A program made the translations under genes and the position numbers. A stretch of DNA of 35,950 nt from Gammaproteobacteria bacterium (GTDB taxonomy: Bacteria > Pseudomonadota > Gammaproteobacteria > Ga0077554 > Ga007554), in the NCBI GenBank assembly GCA_016191235.1, contig JACPOZ010000064.1:1-35950 (forward strand), read 5' to 3'. Positions 10,927-19,847 of this stretch are shown here, in pieces. The number at the start of each line of letters is the position of its first letter. Position 1 is the first letter of the stretch. Below the pieces are notes generated by a model. It did not search any database and was not told the DNA's origin. It saw only the letters and a list, made by a program, of their open reading frames with translations.

Positions 10927-13900
10927 ACTCATACCGCTGTTGCTGGCGTTCACCCTGGGCGGGCCGGTGTGTGCGGCGCATGTCGATCCCGCGCCGCTGT
11001 CGGCGGGGGTGGCGAGCCGGGTGCTGCACGATCTCCAGACGGGTCAGTCCGATCCTTTGCCCGAGGCATTGGGCCGCCACATGGACGAGGCGGGGGCGCT
11101 GCTGCGGCAGACCGAACAGGCGGAGGGGGCGCCCCAGGCGGATTTGCCCGTCGCGTTGCGCACGCGGTTCGCCGCCAAGCGGCAAGAAGTGGGCGTAGTG
11201 CGCGGCGAGGCGCGGGCGCGGTTCGCCGCCACCCGCGCCCGGCTGGTGGAGCTGGGCCTGAGCGGCCAGGTTGCCGCCTGGGATGCGCTGCTCAAACAGG
11301 TGGAAAGCCGTTTCGACCGCCTGGACCGCGCCCTGGCGGGCGTGCAGGACAGCCGCGCGTTCCATGAGCGCGCCATGGCCCTGGCGCAGGCCAAGGCCGA
11401 ACTAAAAACCCTGCATGAGCAGGTAAGAAACCGCGAAGAATCCCTCGGCAGCGAGCCGCTGCCCACCTTCCGCACCGGCATCCCCGCCGCGCCCCAGCCG
11501 CAACCCGCCGCGGACAGTGTGCCGGAGTACCTGTCCTACAAGGACGGCCCCGGTTCCAACCAGTATGCCTTTCTGGGCAACATCCTGCTGGCCGCAGGCC
11601 CGTCGCCCATCCCCGGCGAGGCGAGCAGTTGCAGCTACACTGCGGCGGATCTGGCGCCGACCCTGGAGGTGCAGCTCACGCCCGAGATTCGGGCGCTGGC
11701 CGAAAAGCTCGGCTATTCGCCGGTGCAGATCTATCAGTACGTCGCCAACGAGATCGCCTTCGAGCCCTACTACGGTTCCCTGAAAGGGGCGCTGGGCGCG
11801 CTCTACAGCAAGGCGGGCGGCCCCACCGACCAGGCCTCGCTGCTGATCGCCCTGCTGCGCGCCTCCAACATCCCGGCGCGCTATGTCAAGGGCAGCATCC
11901 AGATCAACGATGCCTCGCCGCTGGCCCAGGACGGGCGCGGGCCGCGCTGGCTGGGGGCGAAGAGTTATGACGCCGCCGCCAGTATCCTCGCCCAGGGCAT
12001 GAATCCGGCGGCGGGTACGGTGACCAACGCCGCCAGCCAGAAGATCGGCATTGCACTGGCGCATGTGTGGGTCGAGGCCTGCGTCCCCTATGGCAACTAC
12101 CGCGGCACCGGGGTGGACAAGACCGGCTTCCGCTGGATTCCGCTCGACCCCAGCTTCAAGGACAAGACTTACCAGGCCGGCATCGCCACCAGCGTCGGTT
12201 TCGACTATGCCGGCTACCTCGCCACGCGCAGCAACCAGCTGCCGCAGGAGAAATACGCCCGGCAGGTGGAGGCCGCCCTCAAGGGCGTCGCGCCCAACTA
12301 TGCCAACAACACCCTGCAGGATGCAGGCTATACCGGCAAGGCCGTGCCGCGCAGCGTCGACATCCTGCCCGCCACGCTGCCCTATACCGTGCTCTCCTTC
12401 ACCGCCTGGCCGGCTTCCACCTCCGCCGAGGCCGCGGCATTGCCCGACGCGCACCGTTATCAATTCACGGTCACCGTGAATAACGGCGCGGGCGCGGCGC
12501 TGGCCCCCGCGCTCACCCTGCCTTTGCCGCAAGTGGCCCTGAACCGCATCACCCTGTCCTTCAAGGGCGCCACCGCCTCCGACCAGACCGTGCTGGACGC
12601 CTGGAAGGCCAATCCCGACATGGGCGCCGCCCTGCCGTGCACGGCGAACGTGGTGCCGGTGATCAAGGTCGAGGGCGTTGACAGGACGGTGGGCGCCACC
12701 GGCGTCGGCCTGTGCACCAAGGATAACCAGCTGGCCCTGGCCATCACCCTGCCCGAGCTGGCTACGCCTTCCGTTAATGCGGTGACCTATAAAAATATCG
12801 GCGCCGCCAACCATCACGCCCTGCAGGGCTATGCCTTCCAGGCCTCCAACCGCCTGCTGGCTGAACGCGCCGCCGGGCTGCTCAGCACCGTCAAAACCAC
12901 CGCCGACCCCAACAGCAATCCCGACGGCATCGAAGGCGAATTCCTGCACATTGCCGGTCTGAAATACATGCGCTATCTCACCGACGCCGGCCAGCAGATC
13001 GGCATGCTGGACGGCGGCTCCGGCCAAAGCGGCAATCACATCGGGCTCACCTCCACGCAGATGAAGGTGCAATACCTGTTCGACCTGCCGTATGCGGTGT
13101 ACCGCCAGGGGCTGCTCGTCGACGTGCCCGGCGGCCTGTCGCGCAATGTGGACCTCACCAGCGGCAATCTGGTGTGGAAAACCTTCCTGCTGTCCGGTTA
13201 CGCGGCCTCGGCCTACGAAGCCTATATCTGGCAGGAGAACGCGCGCCTTGATGCGGTGAGCACCGTGCGCGGACTCCAGTATGCCCGCGAGACCGGCATC
13301 GAAGTGTTGACCCTGACCTCCGCCAACTGGGCGGCGGAAAGCCCCAAGCTCACCAGCAACGCCAACGCTGCCCTCAACTATTCCGCTTCCCATGTCGCGT
13401 CCATCAAGACCGCCTACATCGACGCCGGCTATACCCTCACCATCCCGCGCAGCCTGATCCAGTACCAGGACTGGAAAGGCGCCGTGTTTGTGTCGGAAAA
13501 GAATACCATCGCCGTGGACAACCGGGCGCAGGCCGGTTACGCCATCAACCAGTACGCCGGCGGTTTCACCACCGGCGCCGTCCAGCCGTCGCTGTTCAAT
13601 CCCGTCATCGACAGCGGCTATTTTCTGTCCCAGGCGGCGCTGGGGTCGCTATCGACGCTGCCCGCCACGCTCACCTCCGGCGTGGGGCTGGGGAATTCGC
13701 CCTACAACACCCTCGCCGGCGACCCGGTGCACATGGTCACCGGCAACCTCTACCACACCGAGCGCGACATCCGCATCAAAGGCCGCGGCGGCCTGCCCAT
13801 CGTGTTCGAGCGCAGCTACAACAGCCGCGCCGCCACCGACGGCCCGCTGGGCTACGGCTGGACGCACAGCTTCAACCACGCCTTCACCTTCAGCGACGAC

Positions 13901-15223
13901 AACGCCAACGGCATCACCGACCCCGCCGACAGCGACGGGATCACCTCCAGCGTCACCTGGACCGACGGCAGCGGCGCTGCGCGCTTCATCCGCGTGGCGG
14001 GTAGCGCGGCGGGGGTGGCGACCGGCAGCGCCTTCGCCGCCCCGTCCGGGTTTTTCTTCCAGACCGCCCGCGGGGGCGATGGCCGCTACACCCTGCGCGA
14101 GAAGAACGGCCTCACCTACACCTTCGAGTCCGTGGCGGGCACGGTGGGGCAGAAGGCCAAACTGCTCGGGATCGCCGACCGCAACGGCAACGCCCTTACC
14201 CTCAACTACGCGGGCAGCCTGTTGAGCGGCGTCAGCGACGCCCTGGGCCGGGGCCTCACCTTCAGCTACGCCGGTTCACACATCAGCCAGATCAGCGACT
14301 GGACCGGCCGCACCCACCAGTACCAGTACGACGCCGGCGGCAACCTCGCCACCTACAAAAACCCGCTGGCCGCGGCCGGCGGCCAGGCCCCCGTCAGCTA
14401 CCGCTACTACGGCGCCGGCGACGGCATCAACCTCAATCATGCCATGAGCAGCTACACCCTGCCGCGCGGCAACGGCATGACGTTCGAATACTACAGCAAC
14501 GGCAAGGTGTTCCGGCACGCCACCACGCTGGGCGAGACCACCACCTTCACCTACAACGACTTCCGCCGCGAGACCGTTTCCACCAACGAGCGCGGCTTCG
14601 AGCGCCGCTTCTTCTTCGACCCCTACGGCAACCCGGTCAGGATCGTCGAGGAAAACGGTGCCACCCGCACCTATACCTACGACCCCGCCAACCCCTACAA
14701 CCGCCTCTCCAAAACCGACCCGCAGGGCTATCAGACCCAGTATGCCTACGATACCCAGGGCAACGTCACGCGCATCACGAACCCCTCCGGCGCCACGGTC
14801 GAATTCAGCTATTTCAACAGTTTCAACCAGCCCGGCAAGGCCAAGGATGCGCGCGGCAACTACACCCTCCTGAAATACGACGCCCAGGGCAACCCGACGC
14901 AGGAGATCCGCCTCAAAGCGGGCCTGGGCGCCAGTCTCGACCCGGCCGCCTACACCCCGGCCGCCACGGACCTCGCCGCCTGGACGATCAACACCCATGA
15001 CAGCTACGGCAACCGCACCAGCAGCAAGCGTGTCCGTGACTTCACCACCGGGGCCGGCCCCACCCGCGAGGTCGGCTACGACGCCCAGGGCCTCAACGCC
15101 ACCACGCTCACCCGCCGCGGCGACAAGAACGGCGACGGCCTCATCGCCGCCGGCGAAGCCGACAGCGCCACGCTCGTCCACGACCCCCTGGGCCGCCCCA
15201 CCCAGGGCATCGACGCCGCCTGA
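10904..15223 (+). CDS. Rhs/YD-repeat protein, N-terminal part, exported, with transglutaminase-like domain (ends at in-frame TGA)
   Basis: This is the first 1439 codons of a large Rhs polymorphic toxin. Start ATG at 10904 follows AGGGAG and overlaps the previous gene by 23 nt. Residues 1-24 form a Sec signal peptide. A helical, charged region follows (about 30-190), then a transglutaminase-like domain (about 250-430) with SLLIALLRASNIPARYVKG, His387 in HVWVEACV and Asp415 in LDPSFK. The expected catalytic Cys position reads GGPTDQAS (306-312), so the domain may be inactive. A DUF6531-like start of the Rhs barrel (DPVHMVTGNLYHTERD, near 940) and YD repeats fill the rest. Translation ends at TGA 15221-15223, but the same frame continues open to 17578 with more YD repeats, so the stop looks like a nonsense change of a Gly codon. 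Confidence 0.88.
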   Translation: MLRHCLNRLIPLLLAFTLGGPVCAAHVDPAPLSAGVASRVLHDLQTGQSDPLPEALGRHMDEAGALLRQTEQAEGAPQADLPVALRTRFAAKRQEVGVVRGEARARFAATRARLVELGLSGQVAAWDALLKQVESRFDRLDRALAGVQDSRAFHERAMALAQAKAELKTLHEQVRNREESLGSEPLPTFRTGIPAAPQPQPAADSVPEYLSYKDGPGSNQYAFLGNILLAAGPSPIPGEASSCSYTAADLAPTLEVQLTPEIRALAEKLGYSPVQIYQYVANEIAFEPYYGSLKGALGALYSKAGGPTDQASLLIALLRASNIPARYVKGSIQINDASPLAQDGRGPRWLGAKSYDAAASILAQGMNPAAGTVTNAASQKIGIALAHVWVEACVPYGNYRGTGVDKTGFRWIPLDPSFKDKTYQAGIATSVGFDYAGYLATRSNQLPQEKYARQVEAALKGVAPNYANNTLQDAGYTGKAVPRSVDILPATLPYTVLSFTAWPASTSAEAAALPDAHRYQFTVTVNNGAGAALAPALTLPLPQVALNRITLSFKGATASDQTVLDAWKANPDMGAALPCTANVVPVIKVEGVDRTVGATGVGLCTKDNQLALAITLPELATPSVNAVTYKNIGAANHHALQGYAFQASNRLLAERAAGLLSTVKTTADPNSNPDGIEGEFLHIAGLKYMRYLTDAGQQIGMLDGGSGQSGNHIGLTSTQMKVQYLFDLPYAVYRQGLLVDVPGGLSRNVDLTSGNLVWKTFLLSGYAASAYEAYIWQENARLDAVSTVRGLQYARETGIEVLTLTSANWAAESPKLTSNANAALNYSASHVASIKTAYIDAGYTLTIPRSLIQYQDWKGAVFVSEKNTIAVDNRAQAGYAINQYAGGFTTGAVQPSLFNPVIDSGYFLSQAALGSLSTLPATLTSGVGLGNSPYNTLAGDPVHMVTGNLYHTERDIRIKGRGGLPIVFERSYNSRAATDGPLGYGWTHSFNHAFTFSDDNANGITDPADSDGITSSVTWTDGSGAARFIRVAGSAAGVATGSAFAAPSGFFFQTARGGDGRYTLREKNGLTYTFESVAGTVGQKAKLLGIADRNGNALTLNYAGSLLSGVSDALGRGLTFSYAGSHISQISDWTGRTHQYQYDAGGNLATYKNPLAAAGGQAPVSYRYYGAGDGINLNHAMSSYTLPRGNGMTFEYYSNGKVFRHATTLGETTTFTYNDFRRETVSTNERGFERRFFFDPYGNPVRIVEENGATRTYTYDPANPYNRLSKTDPQGYQTQYAYDTQGNVTRITNPSGATVEFSYFNSFNQPGKAKDARGNYTLLKYDAQGNPTQEIRLKAGLGASLDPAAYTPAATDLAAWTINTHDSYGNRTSSKRVRDFTTGAGPTREVGYDAQGLNATTLTRRGDKNGDGLIAAGEADSATLVHDPLGRPTQGIDAA
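13556..14350 (+). repeat. Rhs segment duplicated at 20810-21534
   Basis: This segment of the large Rhs gene is nearly identical to 20810-21534. The second copy lacks 70 bp corresponding exactly to 14002-14071, between a GGG and a GGGGG run. The duplicated part covers the junction before the barrel, the DUF6531-like start and the first YD repeat. Confidence 0.9.
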
Positions 15224-17578
15224 CACCCCACCCAGATCCAGTATGACAGCGTCGACCGCATCACCCGCGCCACCGACCCCCTCGGCAACCTGCGCGACTA
15301 CGCCTACGACCCCAACGGCAACCCCGCCGGGCAGAGCCTCACCCTCGGCCAGAACGGCGCGCCCGCCCTCATCGACCAGGCCTGGGCCAGTTTCGACGCC
15401 TCCGACCGCACCGACCACAGCCTCGACGCCGCCGGCAACGTCACCGCCTACCGCTACGACCCGGCCGGCAACGTCACCCTCATCACCACCCCCGACAACA
15501 CCACCCTGGCCTTCGACTACGACGAAAATAACCATGCCGTCAAAGCCTACGACCAGGAAGGCCACGCCGTCAGCCAGACCCTCGACCTCACCGGCCGGCC
15601 GCGCAGCGTCACCGGCCCCAACGGCAACACCGTGCGCTACGACTACTACGATTCCGGCAAAGATGGCAGACTGAAGAGCACCACCGACGCCGCCGGCAGA
15701 ACCACCACCTACGACTACGACGCGGCCGGCAACATCACCGCCGTCACCGACAACCTCGGCCGCACCACCCTCACCGGCTACGACGAACTCGGCCGCCCCA
15801 CCAGGATCGCCGGGCCGCAGTACAGCGACAGCACCCTGGGTACGATCCGGCCCCTGACCCGCTACGGCTACGACACCCTCGGCAACCTCACCAAAATAGA
15901 GGCGGGCCGCACCGGCAGCAGCGGCACCAATCCCGCCAGCGACACTGTCACCCCCCAGGCCACCCTCGCCTATGACGACTTCGGCCGCACGCTCAAGAAC
16001 ACCGACGCCCTGGGCAAGGCCTGGCAATACCGCTACGACCTCCACAACAACATCGTCCAGACCACCGACCCCAAGGGCCAGGTGACCACCGCCACCTGGG
16101 GCGCCGGCCACCAGCTGTTGAGCGTCAAGGACGCCACCACCGGCACCCCCCTCATCGCCTATGCCCGCAACCCCCTCGGCCAGGCCACCGCCGCCCAAAG
16201 CCCCGGCGTCACCTACAGCTACAGCTACGACACCGCCCACCGCCTGCACACCGTCAACGACAGTCGCGGCAATAAGACCCTCACCTACAGCTACAGCCCC
16301 GGCGGCCTGCTCAACGCCATGGGCGACAGCGACGGCCACAACACCAGCTACCTCTACGACCCGGCCGGCCGCCTCACCGGCCTCTGGGCGCCCAACGGCG
16401 ACCTCGTCACCTTCCTGCGCGACGCCGGCGGCCGCCTCACCGAAAAATGGCTGCAGGGTGGATCGGCCGGGGGCGCCAGCCGCCGCTACCAGTACAACCC
16501 CGACAACACCCTCAAACAGGTGCTCAACCGCGCCCCCGGCGGCGCCATCCTCAGCCAGCACGACTACACCTACGACGGCATTGGCAACCGCCAGACCCAC
16601 GCCGAACAGATCGATGGGGCCACCAAAAACTGGAGCTACGGCTACGATGCCCTGGATCGCCTGGTCTCGGCCAGCGATGGCGCCACGGCGGAAAGCTACG
16701 CCTACGACCCCTTGAACAACCGCACCCAGAAGACCGCCGGGGGCGCCACGCTCGCCTACGTCTACGACGCCGCCAACCAGCTCAGGGAGATCCGCCAGAA
16801 CAGCCCCACCGGCACATTACTGGCCAGCCTCGGCTACGACGCCAACGGCAACCTCACCGGCAAAACCGAAGGCGCCACCGCCACCACCCTCGGCTACGAC
16901 ACCCTCAACCGCCTCACCCAGGTGCAGAAGACAGGAATAGCCACGCAGAGCTACCAGTACGACGACCAGGGCAGAAGGATCGGCAAGACCGTTGGCGCCA
17001 CCACTACAAATTACCTCTACAACGGCCCGGACATCCTCGGCGAATACGGCACCTGGACAGCAGCCCCCGCGGCCAGCTACGTGCACGGCCCCGGCACCGA
17101 CGACCCGCTGATCCGTTTCACCGCCACGGCAGCGCAGTATTACCATCAGGACGGGCTGGGCAGCGTCGTGACGGTGAGCGACGCCAGCGGCGCCCCGAGC
17201 GGCAGCAGCCGGTATGATGCGTGGGGGAACAGGATCGCAACCAGCGGCACGGTCCCGCAGTACGGCTATACGGGCAGGGAGCCGGATGAGACGGGCTTGA
17301 TCTACTACCGGGCGCGGTACTATGATCCGGCGGTAGGGCGGTTTACCCAGCGCGATCCGATCGGGCTGCAGGGCGGGCTTAATCTGTATGCCTATGTCGG
17401 GAATAATCCCGCCACTCTGACCGACCCGCTGGGGCTGAGGCCCCTCGACCCGGCCACGGCCAATCTCCTGGCGAATAGCGCCAGCTATGCCGGCAATGCC
17501 GGGGGCCTTGCCGCAGGGCAGCAGACGCTCGCCTCGTCGGTGACCAGCGATAACTTCCAGTTGGCGGGGGGGCGATAA
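15224..17578 (+). pseudogene. Rhs/YD-repeat protein, C-terminal core (same frame as 10904-15223, after the TGA)
   Basis: After the TGA the identical frame continues for 784 codons with unbroken YD repeats (for example YAYDPNGNPAG, YDYDAAGNITAV), so this is the downstream half of one ancestral protein. The first ATG is at 15632 and lacks a ribosome-binding site. The end of the conserved Rhs shell is visible: YTGREPDETGLIYYRARYYD (near 17263-17322), GRFTQRDPIGLQGGLNLYAY and NNPATLTDPLGL, the usual cut site before the variable tip. The frame then stops at TAA 17576-17578 because a G7 run shifts the ribosome out of the toxin frame. Without the two lesions the chain would run continuously into the toxin domain. 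Confidence 0.85.
17566..17572 (+). other. G7 homopolymer at Rhs core / toxin junction (frameshift site)
   Basis: Seven consecutive G precede CGATAA. With seven G the Rhs frame reads LAGGR then stop; with six G it reads LAGGDKVLDLIPGASAMNNA and joins the toxin domain in frame. The tract sits exactly at the core-tip boundary. It could be a sequencing indel, a fixed mutation, a phase-variable switch or a slippage site. Confidence 0.85.
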
Positions 17579-17609
17579 GGTACTCGACCTGATTCCGGGC
17601 GCCAGCGCC

Positions 17610-18068
17610 ATGAACAACGCGACCGCCAATTTCAAGGCGGGCAATTACGGCAATGCGGCGTTGTGGGGTGCGATAGCGATAGGCGATGCGGCCCTTGCAG
17701 TGGGGACGGGGGGAGAGAGTATCGCTGCGAAAACAGCCGTCACAGGGGTTGCAAAGAGTGCAGGCCTACTCGGCAAGGAGGGCGAAGCCGCAGTACGAGC
17801 CGCTTACGACATCGGAGATAAATCTCCGGTTTTTGTCAATGGAGCAACGCGGATTCCAGATGGGATCAATTTGAGAACTGGTGTGCTGTCCGAGGTTAAA
17901 AATGTGCAGAGCCTAAGTTTTACCCAACAGTTGCGTGACTACTCTAGCTATGCGCAGCAAAATGGTCTGAGCTTTGATCTTTACACGCGGCCAGATACGA
18001 AGCTATCAGGGCCATTGCAAGATGCCATTAGTTCTGGTCTTATCAATAGACTTAACATTCCAAAATGA
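17610..18068 (+). CDS. Rhs C-terminal toxin tip, restriction-endonuclease-like (Tox-REase-7-like)
   Basis: The 152-codon frame is the variable tip of the upstream Rhs protein, displaced by one base. It has a hydrophobic Gly/Ala-rich linker (about residues 14-50) and then a compact domain with IPDGIN and LSEVKNVQSLSF, a D-(x)n-E-x-K arrangement typical of the restriction-endonuclease fold. The following FTQQLRDYSSYAQQ and RPDTKLSGPLQDAI match what is known of the Tox-REase-7 group, so a nuclease acting on target-cell DNA or RNA is likely. The reading frame extends upstream to the G7 tract, and the internal ATG at 17610 has no ribosome-binding site, so it may not be translated alone. It overlaps the next gene by 4 nt. 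Confidence 0.8.
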   Translation: MNNATANFKAGNYGNAALWGAIAIGDAALAVGTGGESIAAKTAVTGVAKSAGLLGKEGEAAVRAAYDIGDKSPVFVNGATRIPDGINLRTGVLSEVKNVQSLSFTQQLRDYSSYAQQNGLSFDLYTRPDTKLSGPLQDAISSGLINRLNIPK

Positions 18069-18703
18069 AAAAGAGACGAGGTTCAATGACTGCTGCTGAG
18101 TTGGATGCCCAGCTACAAGCTAACCCCGAGTTTGTGGAGCGGCAGCAAGAAAGAGAGCGGATTCGGCTGGAGCGGTCAGCACGGCTTGGTGTCGCTGAGG
18201 AGCCGCTTGTCCAAGCGCTGAACGCTATCGGCTTTGACATCACCTCTGTCTGGGATTTCGTCAACACCCGTCGACGTTACGATGCGGCCTTGCCGATATT
18301 GGCGGTGCATCTGGAGCGCGACTACCCGCCTGAAATCCTGGAAGGCATCGCACGGGCGATGGCGGTACAGGAGGCGATGTCATGGCGCGAGGACTTCATC
18401 CGGTTGATCCGGAATCGGCCACCCATGCTGGATGGCAAGCGCAATGGCTTCCGTGACGGGCTGGCCTTGGCGATCGGCAATACCACCGGCCCTCACAATG
18501 TCTGGGAGACAATTGAGTTGCTGCGTGATAGATCAATCGGCGAGTCACGTATTTTGATGCTTTCCGTGCTGGGCAAGGTCAAGGAGCCTGAAGTTCGGGA
18601 AGCACTGCTTGAGCTTCGTGAAAATGACCCTGAGCTGAGGCGGGCGATTAGTGATCTAGGCTGGGTCAAGAAGCTGGATCGGGAACGTAAACAGCCCGTG
18701 TAG
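18065..18703 (+). CDS. Putative immunity protein, HEAT-like helical repeats
   Basis: The 212-residue soluble protein starts at an ATG sharing ATGA with the toxin stop, the normal position for an Rhs immunity gene. After a charged N-terminal helix, residues about 60-200 form repeating helix pairs (YDAALPILAVHLERDYPPEI, then TTGPHNVWETIELLRDRS, then RILMLSVLGKVKEPEVREAL) that look HEAT-like. Immunity function is inferred from position; no named immunity family was recognised with certainty. GC content drops from the Rhs core into the toxin and immunity genes, as expected for an exchangeable tip cassette. Confidence 0.72.
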   Translation: MKKRRGSMTAAELDAQLQANPEFVERQQERERIRLERSARLGVAEEPLVQALNAIGFDITSVWDFVNTRRRYDAALPILAVHLERDYPPEILEGIARAMAVQEAMSWREDFIRLIRNRPPMLDGKRNGFRDGLALAIGNTTGPHNVWETIELLRDRSIGESRILMLSVLGKVKEPEVREALLELRENDPELRRAISDLGWVKKLDRERKQPV

Positions 18704-18771
18704 CCTGCACAGAAAGCCGTAACAAAAACTTCGCTGTCCCATCCACGTGTCCACCGAGCATTTTTGAATTC

Positions 18772-18971
18772 GGCTCCTCAGCAAAATCTGTGGGTAAATT
18801 GAGCCAGATTTTGCAGGCGTAAGCGCGATAACAGTCATAAAAGCAGGGCATCCCGCCCAATCTCTGAGAAGATGGAGTTGCGAAACAACCATCAGCGAGA
18901 GACAGGAGGGCGGGATGCAACTCAAGACTATCCTCAATCACGTGCAGAAATTCAAGTCCTTTGTGTATACA
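18772..18971 (+). mobile_element. Insertion-sequence remnant, ISL3-like left end and transposase start
   Basis: GGCTCCTCAGCAAAATCTG at 18772 looks like an ISL3-type left inverted repeat. About 140 bp later AGGAGGGCGGG precedes an ATG at 18915 opening MQLKTILNHVQKFKSFVY, which I recognise as the start of an ISL3-family transposase. The coding match ends after about 19 residues, near 18971, where unrelated sequence begins. The element is therefore truncated and dead. Confidence 0.55.
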
Positions 18972-19139
18972 AATCTCCCTGTCAACGTTCCTTCATCAAA
19001 TTGCCTTTTCTCTTTCATATTTTCATCATCAACCCATCAACCCGGAGCGACTTTTGCCACTGGCAGGCCGCCCGGCCGAGCACCACCCCGGACAGCGTCT
19101 TTGTCCGCGCAAGAGGAGGCCCCTATTGTTCACCACTCA
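18972..19139. other. Scrambled sequence between two transposase remnants
   Basis: No coding sequence or clear repeat was recognised. It is probably junction debris from successive insertions and deletions. Confidence 0.4.
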
Positions 19140-19333
19140 CTACAACAGCAAATATTCCCCTTGCAATAGACCATCCCACGCCTCGAACCACCCGCGCAGT
19201 CTTGCCCTGCGCATGAACGGATCAACTCCGTGCCAAGCTTCGAGCGGCGTGCGTCCCTGCAAATGCTGGTGTGGTCGCACAAAATTGTAGAAAAAACGAA
19301 ACTCGGCCAGCGAGAGATTCAAAGCCCGGCAGC
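19140..19333 (-). pseudogene. DDE transposase (integrase-core) C-terminal fragment
   Basis: On the minus strand about 60 codons encode LAEFRFFYNFVRPHQHLQGR, then TPLEAW and a Trp-rich end, matching the C-terminal part of rve/DDE integrase-core transposases, where YN-x-x-RPH is the hallmark. The upstream catalytic part is missing; homology ends near 19333, just before the toxin gene. No ribosome-binding site precedes it, so it is a remnant. Confidence 0.65.
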
Positions 19334-19364
19334 GTGGGCATGCTGTCTGCGCCCACGGGCAACG

Positions 19365-19664
19365 CTATGGTTCCCTCGGAATCTCCCCCACCTGTAAATC
19401 CCTTCTTTTGTGAATGACCGCCAGGATGTCGATATGGGTGGCCTTGATCTCGTAGAGAATGCGGTAGGAGTACAGCGACAGCTCCCGGACATTTTCCTCG
19501 TCGAGTTCCGGTACCTTGCGCCCCATGTGGGATAACTCGTCGAGCAGGAAGGTCTTGCGCACCAGGGCATCCGATACCCGCTTGGCATAGAACGGCGAAT
19601 CCTGGGCGATGTAATCGTGAATATGGTGAAGCTGGGTCAAGGCGTGATTGGTCCATTTCACCAT
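19365..19664 (-). CDS. RelE/ParE-family toxin (TA pair 1)
   Basis: The 99-residue protein starts MVKWTNHALTQLHHIHDYIA and contains KVPELDEENVRELSLYSYRI followed by LYEI and ILAVIHKRRD, the typical ParE-like order: helical hairpin, then an R-E-x(n)-YRI-Y beta sheet. ParE toxins poison gyrase and RelE relatives cut mRNA; which applies here cannot be told. The start overlaps the 59-codon antitoxin gene by 7 nt. It shares the DYIAQDSPxYA stretch with the toxin at 20010-20312, so the two pairs are probably related. Confidence 0.87.
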   Translation of the reverse strand: MVKWTNHALTQLHHIHDYIAQDSPFYAKRVSDALVRKTFLLDELSHMGRKVPELDEENVRELSLYSYRILYEIKATHIDILAVIHKRRDLQVGEIPREP

Positions 19665-19837
19665 GATTGGATATCCCGCAACACCTGTTCGGCGGGCGTG
19701 GTTTTGCCTTTCTCGGCGTCTTCCTGCCCGCGCCGGATGTTCTCCAGCACATAGAGCCGATACATGATCTCTTCCATGTCCGCGTCTTCTGGCAGGTTGA
19801 CAATGACGTTGATGGCTTCTTTCTTCAGGGGTTCCAT
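19658..19837 (-). CDS. Small antitoxin of TA pair 1 (59 residues)
   Basis: The frame opens at ATG 19837, 6 nt after a GAGG ribosome-binding site, and reads MEPLKKEAINVIVNLPEDAD, then MEEIMYRLYVLENIRRGQED, ending at TGA 19658. It is acidic and helical, and it parallels the antitoxin at 20309-20497: both have a (D/E)-x-x-MY-x-LYV core followed by E-x-x-x-x-G. It overlaps the toxin start by 7 nt (ATGGTGA). Position, size and coupling support an antitoxin that binds the ParE-like partner and probably represses the promoter at the adjacent palindrome. Confidence 0.82.
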   Translation of the reverse strand: MEPLKKEAINVIVNLPEDADMEEIMYRLYVLENIRRGQEDAEKGKTTPAEQVLRDIQSW

Positions 19838-19847
19838 AGTGACCTCG

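Noticed and set aside
11402-13393. 663-codon frame opposite the Rhs gene
   Set aside because: It is antisense to strong Rhs coding with clear motifs; its Gly/Arg/Ala-rich sequence is a shadow of the GC-rich repeats.
14276-16600. 774-codon Val/Gly/Ala-rich frame opposite the YD repeats
   Set aside because: It is a shadow frame caused by the repeated codons on the plus strand; no domain is recognisable.
8127-18731. 15-bp match CCGTAACAAAAACTT at about 8128 and 18718
   Set aside because: A single match of this length is expected by chance in a window this size, and the flanks do not align.
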